DNA from: Isoetes taiwanensis | Lineage: Eukaryota; Streptophyta; Lycopodiopsida; Isoetales; Isoetaceae | Length of the DNA: 64,000 bases | Direction of reading: 5' to 3' | Assembly: GCA_021234155.1 (NCBI GenBank) | Contig: JAJEKV010000015.1 | Location: forward strand, 3,198,852 to 3,262,851 | The notes under the pieces: model-generated | Told to the model about the DNA's origin: nothing | Database searches by the model: none | The model's input: only the letters and a program-made list of their open reading frames with translations | Part shown: in pieces, positions 29,719 through 42,265 of the stretch | Layout: each line of letters opens with the position of its first letter | Position numbering within the stretch: the stretch's first letter is position 1 | Position numbers and translations under genes: made by a program

Positions 29719-30041
29719 ATGGAACAGACGTATGATGTGCAAGTCCGCCATCACATGGATAAATGCGCAGCTGGTTATGCTGCACTCGAACACGAGGAAC
29801 CTCAAACTGATAGAATGCGGGTAGAACGTGATATTGAGAGTGTTGCAGTTGTGGCAGAAAAAAAGAAAGCTGAACTTCTTGAGGCAAGGAAGGGGCATGA
29901 TGTAGCTCATCACATACAGAAACAGGGATTGAAGAAGGAGATTAGCAGCAAAGCAATATATGGCAAAGACGCTGTTGCGGGGACCCTATTTAGCCACAAC
30001 GTCTCCTGCCAAACTGGGCTGTTTGCAACCTTAATCTCTAG
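29719..30041 (+). CDS. hypothetical exon, helical charged protein
   Basis: ATG at 29719 opens a 107-residue frame rich in Glu, Lys and Ala (HEEPQTDRMRVERDIESVAV, then AEKKKAELLEARKGHD), probably alpha-helical or coiled coil. The frame ends exactly at a strong splice donor, AG/GTAAGTAAG, at 30041-30042, so it may be a first coding exon. No family is recognised and the next exon was not found. It could be chance, but the composition and the donor argue for a real exon. Confidence 0.35.
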
Positions 30042-30240
30042 GTAAGTAAGACATTTTGATGAAGATCAACATGACAGGTAAGAGAGAGTAAGGCACCCAG
30101 CACAACAGGAACTCAGTTTGGCTAAGGTCTTTGTAACACGGTGAGACAAAATCCTATTAAGATTATGATCAAATTAACAATAGTAGTTGAATTATGGTTA
30201 ATTTAGACATTATTTGCCATGTGCTTTATGGGCTTTGAAG

Positions 30241-32889
30241 ATGATTTCTTGCTTTGGCATGAGTGCATCCCCTTCCTATCTCCGCAACCATGTTATTGAT
30301 AGGCCAAGACATTATTCCAGTAGATGGAAATGGTTGGTTAACGCACTTGCTTGTGCTGAGGCTTTGCAAATTCGGCAAGGGATTACTGTATCTAGAGACC
30401 TTGCTTACCAATTATTAAATGAATGCACCAAACTACAAGACCTTGAATTGTGTAGGCGTGTTCAGACATTAATTAACTGCAGTGAACTTGATCAAGTTAC
30501 TGTCTTAAAAAACTATTCTATTCGTTTGTTTTCCTCTTGCAAAAATTTGGTTGAAGCAAATCAATCATTTAGCAAGGTTTCAAAGCCAGATCTATATACT
30601 TGGAATGCTATTATTGATGCTCATGCCAAGCTTGGAGGTGGTCAGGTGGCTTTGCACTTATATAATAAATTACAGCAACAGCAACAAGGTGTAAAATTAG
30701 ATATAGTTACAGTCTTGAACACGCTAAAAGCTTGTCATATTGTAGGTGATATAAAAGAGGGTAGCAGAGTTCATGAGCAGATTATTGAGATGGGACTTGA
30801 ATCTGACATTGTGGTGGGAAACACTCTTGTTGATATGTATGCTAAATGTGGTAACTTGGAAGAGGCACGCCGCGTTTTTGACAGGCTAATGAACCAAGAT
30901 GTCATCTCGTGGAGCATAATGATTTCAGGATATGCCCAGCAAGGGGAAAGCATTCTTGCATTAGAGTGTTACAACATCATGCAACAAAAGCATGTAAAAC
31001 CGAGCACAGCCACCTTTTTAGGCATCTTGAAAGCATGTGGTAGCTCAAGTGATAGAGAACAAGGCAGACTTATACATGAACAGATTATTGAGAGCAGGTT
31101 TCAGTACGATGTTAGCATAAGCAATACCCTTGTTGATATGTACAACAAGTGTGGGAACTTGGTAGAAGCTCATATGATCTTTAACAAATTGGAGCAGCCA
31201 AATGTGGTATCCTGGAGTGCAATGATTTCAGGGTATACTCAACATGGTGCAGGTTGGAATGCCATAACTTGCTTCGAAAACATGAAGCATGAAGGATTAA
31301 AACCTGATAAAGTAGCATATCTGAATATTTTAAAAGCATGTAGCACCATGGGTGCAACACAACATGGTAGGCATGTTCATGAACAAGTAATCGAGACTGG
31401 GCTCCAATCCGATAATATTGTCATTAGTGCCCTTCTTGATATGTATCTGAAATGTGGAAACTTGGCAGAAGTGCAAAGACTATTTGCCAAATTACCAAAT
31501 CAAAATGCAGTATCATGGGGAGTGGTGATTGCAGGTTATGTCCAACATAATGAATGCAACATTGCATTAGAATGTTTTGAAAATATGGAGCTCCAAGGAA
31601 AAAAGCCTAATGAGGCTGTATTGGTGAATATCTTGAAAGCCTGTGCGAATCTAGGAGCCATACAACGGGGTAGATATATTCATGTGGTTATTGTGGAACA
31701 GGGCCTCCATGATAGTGCGTTCATAGGTAGTGCTCTTATTGATACCTATGTTAATTGTGGAAGCTTGAAGGAAGCACATAAAGTCTTTGACAGTTTGCCA
31801 AATCAGGATGTTGTGGTATGGGGTGCACTTATTGCAGGATATGCTGAGTCTGCCAAAGGCCACCTTGCGCTTGAACTGTTTACAGGCATGCAGCATAGGG
31901 GCATAAAGGCTAATAAAGTCATATTTCTGAGTATATTGAAAGCGTGCTGTAGTGTAGGTAGCTCCCAGCAGGCCCGTATCATCCATGAGCAGGTAATGGA
32001 AAGTAATCTCCAATATGATACTGTAGTTGGAAACTCTCTTGTTTGTATGTATGCAAAATGTGGGTGCTTTGAAGAAGCACATACAGTCCTTGAGAATTTA
32101 CCAAATCGGGATGCAGTGACATGGAATGCTATGATTACTGGATATACTCATTATGGTAAGAACCTACTTGCCCTGAAATGTTTTCAAGACATGCAGCAAG
32201 ATGGTGTAGTTCCAAACAATTTTACCTTCTCAAGTGTATTGAAAGCATGCACTGAATTAGGATCTATAGATCAAGGGAGGCATGTCCATAAGCAGATAGT
32301 AAAAAATTGGGTCCAGACTGATATTTTTGTATGGAATGCGCTTCTGGAAATGTATGCCAAATGTGGGTGTATGAAGGATGCATTACAAATTTTTAACAAA
32401 TTGGATCATCTAGATGCCTCGGCATGGCAAGCAATGATAGGAGGTTATGCCCAGCTTGGTCAGGCTGCATTAGCTGTGCAGTGTTTTGAAGAAATGCAGT
32501 ATTGTGGCATTTCATTTGATACCGTAACATTTAATGACATGCTTTCTGCATTCAGTCGATCAGGTTTTGTGGATGAAGCCATTTGGTTCTTGAGAGTCAT
32601 GGAGGAATGCAATTGTATAACACCTGATATGTATCATGTTAGCTGCATGGTGGATCTTCTTGGGAACACAGGGCACTTCAGTAGTGCAGAACAGTTGCTT
32701 AAAGCTACTGCAGAGCCTGATTTTTGCCTATGGATAACTCTACTTAATGCCTGTCAAGTACATTCTAATAAGGACCTAGGAAAGCAATGCTTTAATGCAA
32801 TTATGCATATAGATCCTTCTTATGCCCCAGCATATGTTTTGATGTCAAATATTTATGCTGTTAGCAAGGTGAATGGCAGTGCTTTTTAA
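30241..32889 (+). CDS. PLS-class pentatricopeptide repeat protein, 882 residues
   Basis: The one long intact gene of the window. In-frame stop at 30199; the first in-frame ATG is 30241 (MISCFGMSASPSYL). About twenty tandem P, L and S repeats fill residues 80-800, with recurring VVGNTLVDMYAKCGNLEEA, VISWSIMISGYAQ and GRHVHEQ phrases typical of PLS proteins of ferns and mosses. The C-terminus has WITLLNACQVHSNKDLG and YAPAYVLMSNIYAV, the start of an E domain, then ends SKVNGSAF-stop; the rest of E, E+ and DYW is absent. A GTGAAT donor-like site within the last codons allows a spliced end. Such proteins bind organellar RNA, often guiding C-to-U editing with a DYW partner. Its N-terminus may be an organelle transit peptide, not provable here. 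Confidence 0.9.
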   Translation: MISCFGMSASPSYLRNHVIDRPRHYSSRWKWLVNALACAEALQIRQGITVSRDLAYQLLNECTKLQDLELCRRVQTLINCSELDQVTVLKNYSIRLFSSCKNLVEANQSFSKVSKPDLYTWNAIIDAHAKLGGGQVALHLYNKLQQQQQGVKLDIVTVLNTLKACHIVGDIKEGSRVHEQIIEMGLESDIVVGNTLVDMYAKCGNLEEARRVFDRLMNQDVISWSIMISGYAQQGESILALECYNIMQQKHVKPSTATFLGILKACGSSSDREQGRLIHEQIIESRFQYDVSISNTLVDMYNKCGNLVEAHMIFNKLEQPNVVSWSAMISGYTQHGAGWNAITCFENMKHEGLKPDKVAYLNILKACSTMGATQHGRHVHEQVIETGLQSDNIVISALLDMYLKCGNLAEVQRLFAKLPNQNAVSWGVVIAGYVQHNECNIALECFENMELQGKKPNEAVLVNILKACANLGAIQRGRYIHVVIVEQGLHDSAFIGSALIDTYVNCGSLKEAHKVFDSLPNQDVVVWGALIAGYAESAKGHLALELFTGMQHRGIKANKVIFLSILKACCSVGSSQQARIIHEQVMESNLQYDTVVGNSLVCMYAKCGCFEEAHTVLENLPNRDAVTWNAMITGYTHYGKNLLALKCFQDMQQDGVVPNNFTFSSVLKACTELGSIDQGRHVHKQIVKNWVQTDIFVWNALLEMYAKCGCMKDALQIFNKLDHLDASAWQAMIGGYAQLGQAALAVQCFEEMQYCGISFDTVTFNDMLSAFSRSGFVDEAIWFLRVMEECNCITPDMYHVSCMVDLLGNTGHFSSAEQLLKATAEPDFCLWITLLNACQVHSNKDLGKQCFNAIMHIDPSYAPAYVLMSNIYAVSKVNGSAF

Positions 32890-34195
32890 AATATAGGTTA
32901 AGTAGTGGAAAGAAGGTTATGATGACCTACATGCAATTGTATGATCATGACATGCGCGGGGCCACTGTGGGCAGCTACGTCAAGTCATAGCAAGTATTGA
33001 TTATATTCTTCACAGGCTTAACCACACAAATTATAGCAAGTTGTAATTCTCCAGTTCTCATTGTGCAGGTTTGTTCTTTAGTTTTATGCTCTTCGGGTTT
33101 ATGCATCTGTTGTATATTTATTCCATATTAATGGTCTGAGTATGATTTTATGATTGCAGTTGGTTATGTGAGGCTGAACTCAGTGGCTTACTGGTCCTCA
33201 ATGAGCACTTTCTGTCTTGTTTATGTCATGTACTTTTGACTGGAGCTGTATTGGTGCAAGGGTCAAGTATGGCTATTCGCAGAGCACAAGAGGAGAGAAA
33301 ATGAAATACAATTCGATTCGAGAAACATTATTATGTCTGTGTCTTTATGCTAATTCACTAAGCCATTTGGTAAGTATCATTTCACTTGTTACATAAGTAA
33401 TTTAGGTTTGCTTATTTCTGTTTCATTGAGCGTTTTCTATTGCAGTAGGAGCAGTTTCTTTGTTATTACAATAGTGTAGTTTGAACTGGAGCCCTATTGA
33501 TGCTGGAGCCAATAGGATCAGCTGGCATTTCAAGTTGCATGAGGCATTGGTTTGGGATATGTACTTTGTACGTTGTCAGAATTTTTCACATTAGTATTCT
33601 TCCTCCTTTTGGTAAACCGCATTTCCAAGCTTATATGCAAAAGACTGTCTTCTTACGAGTAGCCCTTTACGTCTTTCACAAACCATTAATATTTTCCTGA
33701 CGAAATATGGCTTATGTCACTTGCGGACCTTCTATCTAGCATTGGATTATTTAGAAGAGGGCGATATTATTAAAAACGTGGGTTAAAATGATTTGCTACT
33801 TCTTGATGATAGAAGGGGGGTTTAACGCTTTGCTCTTGAGGATGCGAATTAATCCACGTGGTTAATTTGGGGCAGAGCACACTCTCTCTTTTACTTCCTA
33901 TGCACCTTTTTTACTGGCAGCACCAAGGTACTTTGAGGAAGGATAAGGGACATGCCTGTAGTATCTACCTTTGATGAAGATGTTGAGGAAATCTACTATC
34001 TTTATGGCGAAGACGTTGACAATCTTTAGCAACTTCACACTCCGCAACTTTGAATCATTATTTTCATGTAACACTTAACTTGTCTTGGTGTGTGGGCTAC
34101 AAATTGATTAAGATATGATTGAATATGATCGAGAGTTAATCTCTATACTAAAAAAGTTGATCAAGATGCAGGTCGTCTATAATCTTGGCGATATT
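32890..34195. other. intergenic, no gene seen
   Basis: Probably the 3' region of the PPR gene. A candidate splice acceptor TTGTGCAG lies near 33068, but no E-domain coding was recognised behind it. Confidence 0.5.
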
Positions 34196-34356
34196 AGCAG
34201 TACAATTATTATTACTATATAGGATTTCCCTCGAAAACCCTTGGGGGCGGGCTTTCATAATCTAGATAATAATGGATGTATTGTTCAGCATGTACTTGTC
34301 CCATAAGCGGATTTGGCCTCCCTAGATGTTAAAATATAATTCAATTCAATTCAATC
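34196..34356 (+). repeat. LINE/SINE-type 3' tail, (TTCAA)n end
   Basis: TTTCCCTCGAAAACCC plus a G-rich/T-run module, about 100 bases, then GTTAAAATATAATTCAATTCAATTC. The same order is found at 39436-39600 (inverted) and 60685-60815; 35640 keeps only the last part. Confidence 0.6.
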
Positions 34357-34570
34357 TAAAATTTGACACTCCACTTGGGGAGATAATCTGCAGAGAATGT
34401 CCACAGAGATCAGTTGGCCATGTGACCTATACAATTGACTAAAAAATAAAGCCGAAACCAAACAACGAAGCAAAGCACCATCACAGAACTTGGGCAAACA
34501 GCCAATCAAACAAAACAAAACAAAGGTAGAATCCAAATAACATTGTGTAATCAAGCCATGGATCTGTAGG

Positions 34571-34915
34571 CTATAATGGCCGCTCTATTGCGATAAACAA
34601 CCCATTTACAACTTTTGCTAATTCTTCTTTTCGACTCGAGAGCTGAAAAAAGGTCATTGTTTTGCAGTGGAAAGGAAAATGATTGCCATGACAAAGCACT
34701 TGAAGAGGACAATTTGGTTCCATTGAACCGACTATATTAGTTGCCAGAACACACTGAACTTGCACATCCATGATTGTACTGAAGAGGTCATTTGCTAAAT
34801 CCACACTGGAGCATCCATCCCACTCGAACAAGCCAGCAATGTATAAATTCATGAACTTAGCATGATGTAGCTCACAGTCACGTGTGTTGGGCTCTCTTGG
34901 AGAGCCATTTGGCAT
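34571..34915 (-). CDS. hypothetical protein, 114 residues
   Basis: Not recognised. The frame is open from an ATG at 34915 (MPNGSPREPNTRD) and contains KFMNLYIAGLFEWDGCSSVD and SSRKEELAKVVNGLFIAIER. No upstream exon, promoter or family evidence is seen. The length is compatible with chance, so this is a weak call. Confidence 0.2.
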   Translation of the reverse strand: MPNGSPREPNTRDCELHHAKFMNLYIAGLFEWDGCSSVDLANDLFSTIMDVQVQCVLATNIVGSMEPNCPLQVLCHGNHFPFHCKTMTFFQLSSRKEELAKVVNGLFIAIERPL

Positions 34916-35644
34916 GCTATCATCACGATCTCATTGGTAGAAATCAGTGCAAGTGGTATCTCATGTAAGATATTATTGGATCCTGCAGCCCTTGCATATT
35001 CATGTTGATTGCAATGTGCATACCATAAGTATGTCTAGAATTGCTAAAAACAATAGAGTGGAAAATAACTTTTAGTTCAAATCAATGTTTGACATCAAGG
35101 CTAGTAAGATTCACAGAGTCTATCAATAAGATATGGGGTTGACAGCTTTTGGAAGTACAGAATTATCCATACATCAATCATGTTCCCATGTCTATAAGAC
35201 AATCGAATTCAAGTTTTCTTGCATCAAAACCTGCAAAGTTGCTTATGGCAGCACACTTCTAGCCACGACCACATGGCAAAGTTAGCACTACACATTCCTC
35301 TACATTAAGTGAAGTGCACAAATGTGTTTCTTGTCTACATATTAAGTCCTCACGTGTGACAGTTCTATGCACCCTCTGTGAGATGAAAGCATAAATCTAC
35401 CCATCAAATCTAATCAAAGTAATATTTAAAAGCACTTTTATATACTTCATCATAAGAAAAAGTTAGAAAAAAAAAACTATGTGATGTAAGAACTCTAGTT
35501 TTTTTAAATGGAAAATGTAACAAAACTCTATATTGGAAGAGTATGACTACTCTTAAAAGCTTTGTTGGTCATACTGCACTCTTTGATGCTTTGAATAATG
35601 CCCAACTTCTTGAACATAGCATCTTTGAGAAATTAGTCTCCCCT

Positions 35645-35791
35645 TTTTTTTTTTGGGGGTAACCCTTTGTATAATGTTGACAATGTGTAGACGTTAAAAT
35701 ATCTATTCTATTCTATTCTATTCTATTCTATTCTATTCTATTCTATTCTATTCTATTCTATTCTATTCTATTCTATTCTATTCTATTCTCG
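35645..35791 (+). repeat. LINE/SINE-type 3' tail with expanded (CTATT)n
   Basis: GTGTAGACGTTAAAATAT is followed at 35701 by about 18 uninterrupted CTATT units to 35790. The GACGTTAAAA lead-in matches the other tails, so the microsatellite is the expanded 3' end of a retroposon. Confidence 0.7.
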
Positions 35792-37560
35792 TGAAATGCA
35801 ACACAGTCTCCATAGAAGTACTGGTAAATTCTCGTGATTCAGAAACTCAAGCATATCCTTCTAGTAAAATGAACTGCTATGGGGCTCTAACTTCGTGCCA
35901 AAGAAACTCTTGGCTTCTATAGTCCATAGAGTATTATCAATCTATGGTTCTTGCAAATTTTTTTTAGCATTGACGAGGAAGACCTTCTTAATCATCTCCT
36001 CAAATGCCTGATGGACCAAAGTAGAGACCATAGCACATGAGCAATATCATGTCCAAATAGAAGTGATGTAGATGGACTAGAATTACAAAGATGAACTAGT
36101 TTTCCATTCAATGCATAGTAACCTGCCTATACTTACATAAGGATCTGGAGACTGCATCACTTTTTCCTGAAATCCTTTAGTTTTGCAAGTGTTTCCTCGG
36201 ATGCCTAGCCATTGACATTCGACACGTTAAACAATTGGATTTATCTTCTAAGATTTGAAGTTCACTGGTTCCTTCTGATGAATCTTGAGTCAACTTTCTC
36301 AGAACCATCTTAATGTGCTTAGTTATCTCTGTGGAAGTGAGCCTAAACCTCTATATTTTCTTCTTGTACCAACAAACAGGGAGGTGCTCCAAAACTTGAT
36401 AAGGATTTGGTAGAGCCTTATGTCTGAGAACTTCTCCTCATGAGTTTTCAGTCATTATAAGAGAGTGGAGCTTAGAGATAGAGGATCCTAGGGTAACTCG
36501 ATCTTCTATTGCTTGAGCAAAGGGTAGGTTGTTATTTTTATCAATTAGCTCCCTTGTCAACTTCTCTACTTAGCAATCCATGACCCCAACCTTTTCTTTA
36601 GGGAGATGGCGAAAGACCTCCAACATCAATCGCTTCAACGAAGATACATGGAGAAAAAAAAATCTGTGAAAGCTGCAACCCATGTAGGTATTTTTGTTCA
36701 AGTTCAATTTCATCTTAGTCTATTCCTGTGGTAGTGCTATATGGAGCCAGTGCTGGTCTATCCTGTCAAAAGTAGCATACGCCATGCATTAGACAACAAG
36801 AATATATGGCATAGCTAACTGCAAAAGCCCATTATATATTAAAGAACAGATGGTGTCTGGTACGATATGTGAAGTTAAACAAAAAGATAGGAGAGAATGA
36901 ACCACTATCACTTTGATAAGTTTGGCCATCTCACTTCTTTTACACAAATGGATTTCCACGATCTTGTAAGGGGTACCTTCTTATTGCTAGATGGATCTTC
37001 CTTAATCTGCCATATCCAAACTCACGGTTCAACACCTCATTGTGAAAGCGGCCATGTATCGTAAAGTTGGTGGGGAAAGGACCCACTTCAACATTGTACA
37101 GTGCTGGGGTAGGACCCAATCTGGATGTGTTATAAACTGTCCCATAAGCTTCGGCTTTTCGTGAATGTTAAAATTGCATCATCATCTTAAAAGTCGTGTG
37201 GTCCCATGATGTTAAATATTCCAATATAAATATTTGTTTGACCTATGCATGGATACTAAATACAAGTATTTCAAAATCAACTGTTTTTCTGAGTTTGAAT
37301 ATCATGCCATCAAGGGTATACACTTAAATACAATAGAAACATGGTTTAACACAACGTATGGATATGCACTTTTTTTTTTATCTCTTACTTTTTATAATTA
37401 AAACTACCATAGCATGCTTATGTTTAGAGATCAAAGCATTCATATCTCTTATTACCTAGCTTCTGCAAAAATTGTCTCGTGTTGTAAAACCAACTTGCCA
37501 TGCTCCAACAACATATTAAGTCTTTTTGCAAAAAGACGAGTCATTTTTGTTGTTTTGCTC
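35792..37560. other. intergenic, no gene seen
   Basis: AT-rich DNA with only short frames. Nothing is supported. Confidence 0.5.
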
Positions 37561-38345
37561 TTCCATTTTATAGAAGCGACTACTCATAAATGTCTAGACG
37601 ATTTTGCCCAGTTGGCTAAGGGCATGTCGGTTAGGAGTGTTACATTTAATATCAGAGTAGGACTCGAATTCAAGTCTCCACGGGGACAAGATGACCCATA
37701 CCGTTGGACGGTAGATCATGACTTGGTCTTGGGCCCATGGTATGGTCTATAGTTTGTGATGCTCGAGGATGAGCAATAGTTCTAGCGGAAGAGATTGTAA
37801 TGGACCCTTGGGAGATCGTTCGAGTAGATCTGGGTGTTGCGTTCTCGAGACACCAGCATAAATGGGTAGAAGCGACTACTCATAAACGTCTAGACGGTTT
37901 TGTCTAGTGGGAGAGATTGTAACGGACCCATGGGAGACCGCTCGAGTAGATCTGGATGTCGCATTTCCGAGACACCGGCATAAATGGGTAGAAGCGACTA
38001 CTCATAAATGTCTAGACGGTTTTACCCAGTTGGTTGAGGGCAAATGGACCCATGGGAGATCGTTCGAGTAGATCTGGGTGTGGCATTCCTGAGACATCGG
38101 CATAAATGGGTAGAAGCGACTACTCATAAACGTCTAGATGGTTTTGTCTAGTGGGAGAGATTGTAACGAACCCATGGGAGACCGCTCGAGTAGATCTGGA
38201 TGTCGTATTTCCGAGACACCGGCATAAATGGGTAGAAGCGACTACTCATAAATGTCTAGAAGGTTTTACCCAGTTGGTTGAGGGCATGCCGGTTAGAACG
38301 TTACATTATCAGACCATTGATAGGTTGAGATGCCAATTCTAGGTG
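37561..38345 (+). repeat. tandem repeat, ~122-bp unit, with tRNA-like box motifs
   Basis: The phrase GAAGCGACTACTCATAAA starts units near 37574, 37870, 37993, 38114 and 38236 (spacing 296, 123, 121, 122). Units with CCCAGTTGG(C/T)T(A/G)AGGGC resemble a tRNA A box. In the first unit ACTCGAATTCAAG, about 55 bases further, resembles a B box, so the unit may derive from a tRNA-type SINE head. The longer first interval contains non-repeated DNA. Confidence 0.6.
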
Positions 38346-39435
38346 CAATGTGTGGCACTTCATTTTGACCACGTCTTCAAGGCCTTGCAAGGTATATGCC
38401 ATGGACTTTTCTGTTTATCAGAGGAGATATTCATATGTCGATATGATATATGCTTGAACGAGAAATACTATGTATGTTTGAAATTCTGTCTCCGCCAATA
38501 GTTCCTTTGAGAAGGATTTTGTTTGTTGAACATGTTTTGTTTGGCTACGCACTTAAGCGTAAAACTTATATAGCAGCAAAATAAGCAGTTTCCAAGCCCG
38601 GGGGGGGCCACACAAAAATATATCTAACATAATATTCATGTTAAGCTTTTTTGCATACCAAGCTGGCAATGCCAACTCATCTTATAAAGTGCCAAAGTGG
38701 TGGGGGTTCAAGTACCACCAAGGCTAAACTGACAGCCACATGGACTACCAAGGTAACCATTTAAGGCTGCAACACATAATTGTTAGGCGAGAACTAATTT
38801 TTTTCCTGAGTAATGTTTGTTAATCTTTGAAGTAATCCATTAACAGACTAGGCAACCAGTAGATTGTTAAAGAAAAATATAACAATGCTTCATTCTACCT
38901 TGGAATTAAGAGTAACAAGAGCATTTTCAGAAGAATTGAAAATTCATAGAAACTCTTAAATTGACTGCATTTTCTATTGGGTTAAAGAGCAACTATGGGG
39001 CCACTCCCACAAGGACACAGTAACCTGCAGCATACCTCTCAGACATTACTTGACTACATTATTATAACCTATAATTTATAAAAGGAATTTAACATATTTA
39101 TTTGAAGCATTCTCAAAGGGATATATCGAACATGCATGGGTCTGTAAAATCCACTCTGATGTCGTCACAATTTTAAAAATAAAGTAAAGTAATCAATTGA
39201 CCAATAAAATACTAAACTATAGGCCAAAGTGCAACACAAAAAATGCAGCCATGATTGGAAGCAGCCTGACAGGCAGGCAAAGCAAAGCCAAGTCAATCAA
39301 TTATAACCACCAAGAGGCAGAATGAAATGCTCCTTTGTGCAATAGAAGAGCTTATGTGTCAAATTGAACAAGACCCAAGTCTAACAGAGGCAAAAGAAGA
39401 GGGACAAGAGCTTGTTATACCTATTGAAATAGACA
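38346..39435. other. intergenic, no gene seen
   Basis: No ORF, repeat family or RNA gene is supported here. Confidence 0.5.
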
Positions 39436-39600
39436 TGTCTATTAAAGGAATAGAATAAAATAGAATAGTTTTTTTAACGTCCACGGAGACCAATAGGTCA
39501 TGGGACCCATACAATGGGCTAGTACAATCATTACTACTAGGATTAAAAAACCCCTGCCTCGAAAGGTTTTCAAGGGAAAAACCTTTGCAGTAATGATGAT
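39436..39600 (-). repeat. LINE/SINE-type 3' tail, inverted, (TATTC)n end
   Basis: Read on the minus strand: CAAAGGTTTTTCCCTTGAAAACC, a G-rich/T-run module, GGTCTCCGTGGACGTTAAAA, then TATTC-type repeats to about 39448. Same family as 34196-34356. Confidence 0.65.
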
Positions 39601-40048
39601 ACTAGACAAGCAGAGATAATCACTACTGAGGGCTCAGTAATTACAGACGTTTATCTAGAACCTCAGGTATGTATAATGCCAAGTCATGCACAGATGGTGC
39701 TCTGAGAAGTTGTGGAAGCGTGGAATGGAATGCTAAGGTTAAAAAATAATTCGGACTATCTCAAAAGTAGGGCAACTCAGAAGAGTATGGAGTGACAGAG
39801 CTATTGAAGAAAGAAGATAACTAAAGAATTCCTCAGGACTAAGATGGAACATGTTGGCATTAAGCCATAACAAGAAATGAGTCCAATAGATGAACATGTT
39901 GATGTTCTGGAGGAAGTTTGAACAGAGTCTTAAACAAAATAGTCAAGAGCCTAACCTGGCTATTAAAGTACAGGCTTCTGCTGTAGCTACTGAGCATATG
40001 CAAGAAGAACAAGAACTTATTGCAACAGATGATCGGGTTAACCTTCGG

Positions 40049-40084
<36 letters not shown>
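39601..40084. other. intergenic, ending in a 31-A tract
   Basis: A short ORF (39890-40093) runs into the A tract at 40054-40084 and is not believed. The tract is the left edge of the 8-kb array. Confidence 0.6.
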
Positions 40085-40086
<2 letters not shown>

Positions 40087-42265
40087 GGCTTGAACTAGTT
40101 AAACCTAGCGCAAACATCAGCATTGGTCAATCCCGCCGCTGTCTTATCTGGCCACACAAAGACTTTTCAGTCCAAGGTGGTACCATAAAACCAGGGAAAT
40201 CAGTATACCTTAACTACATGCACCATATTTGAACCATGCTCATGCTCCATTTTACCAAGAAGCATAAATAAATTAACTAAGAACTCGGTCTGTTTATCAT
40301 CATGTTCAAATAGACCACTACTTCCTTTGATTCCAAAGTGGATAAGGATTATAAAGTTACATGAGTCACAATAGACAACTACTTCCTTTGATTCTAAAGT
40401 GAACAAGGATTATAAAGTAATATGAGTCACAAAGATAAGTTTGGATTCGTAGTTACAAGAAAGTAATAGGAACTATATGTTACGTTCATAAAGAACCCGG
40501 GACTATAACCATTATTAATCTTAGGAAAAAAGCTTTTTTTCTATCAAAACGTTTCCAATATGAGCTCGAACTATTTTCACGTATTTGAGATAAGCAATTA
40601 CAATCTGTCTTAAAGGACGTGGCTCATATTTTTACTACCTTAGAAGTTTTAAAATCTATGTAGATCCATCGGATCCGTCTTGTAGAGGCCGCTATGTTAT
40701 TTACCACTATAGTATCCACTTTAAAACATGATGTAGTCATCAGAATAATATTTTGATTTCACAAACAGAGATTAATAATGGTCATATATTCCTCACCTAG
40801 GTTCATGAGATCATTTTAATCCTTTATTCACCATATTGCGAGATAAGAACATGTTGTCATAGCTAATTTCATTTCATTTCTCATGCATGGTCTACTTATA
40901 CACCACTACATTTCGTTTTACCACAACAACATGATTACGCTTATTCGACCAACTCAACTCGCCATAGTTTTTAAACAATGGACAAGTAAGTGTTACTCTA
41001 AAAGGCATAAAAATCCTTTTTTTTGCCATATAGTACCTTTTCAGTTTAGCATACACTCGTTTATTTCAAAAAGAAAAGAAGAATTATTTCCAAAGAACAC
41101 AAAGCAGTAACAAAAGTTAAAAAGACAATATCTCATTATTGAGTATTAAACCAAAGAACTTCTCATATAATAAGCCTGTTTGAAAAATTAGGAAATACTG
41201 CCAATAACAAGTTTTCAGTCTCATAAATACACATTTGGCAAGTTGTAGTAGAGTCGGATAGGGTAAAAAGCTAGTCAAGGCAGCCCAATGTCTATTATAA
41301 GGGCAACTAGCATCACAGATACTCAATACAAGATACTAGCACTATAGAGGCGACCTTGTACATTAATCACGAACAATGCTTCAGAAGTATTAGATTTCCA
41401 ATATACCAGGTCGGTCAAAGCCATTAGGGCAAAAGTGGCGTGATAAAATAAACTAGTTATTCCCATACCCATTCAAAAAACGATCAAAGATACAGCGAAG
41501 TTGAGATAAAGAAAGACATCACCAAAATTCAGGGTTCAGGCCTCTGCCATCTCCAATGAACATTTACTCAAAATTTTCTTGTACTCAATCCCAAAAGCAT
41601 GCATCCAGCCAAGACAACGTCCTTTCACTTTCGTCAGCCAGACTCCCAAAAACTTCTAGAACACTCTGAACAAAAGCAAAACATTAGGAGTAGAAGCCCG
41701 TACCTGCAGCCAACCAATACATCATTAGCCTGATAAGGGTAAAGATGCAAGGGCCAAAAGGTACCTTAGGCTTCACGGTTGTCAACCGATCACCTAATGT
41801 AATCCTTTTGCCCAGAGATTCAGAAGAACATTAAAGAAAGAATGGAAATAAATTACGCTAAATGAGAGAATAGATTCATAAGTAGAACAAGGGAATAAAC
41901 AATGAGAGAAACTTTCAGTTACCAGTCCATGTTTGCTATTAGTTAAAGCCGATTTGAATTAGAATGAAAGAGTAACTGGGTAAGATGTATTAAGCTTATT
42001 CTTTAGCATGCTGATCAGCCATGTATTAAGACATCGTCTGGCCATACAAATCCAGATGCTATGTGTACAGTAGTACAAGGGGCAATTAGCAGAACTTTAC
42101 CAAACACCATCTTATATTTCCAGATCATTCCTGTAAGCAAATGATACTCAGAACATACCTGGTTATCGTCTATGTCTGATTCATGCTCATCCATGAATTG
42201 AGTTTCAGGAACATAATGGGAAGAGTCTCCAGAACTTTGCCTATTGGCTCCCCTCGAAATCACGG

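Noticed and set aside
35701-35790. (CTATT)n tract as telomere-like repeat
   Set aside because: Not a plant telomere unit (TTTAGGG). It is better explained as an expanded retroposon tail.
40200-40406. 68-residue ORF repeated in all three 8-kb copies
   Set aside because: It arises from an internal 68-bp duplication in the noncoding 3' part and has no protein-like signal.
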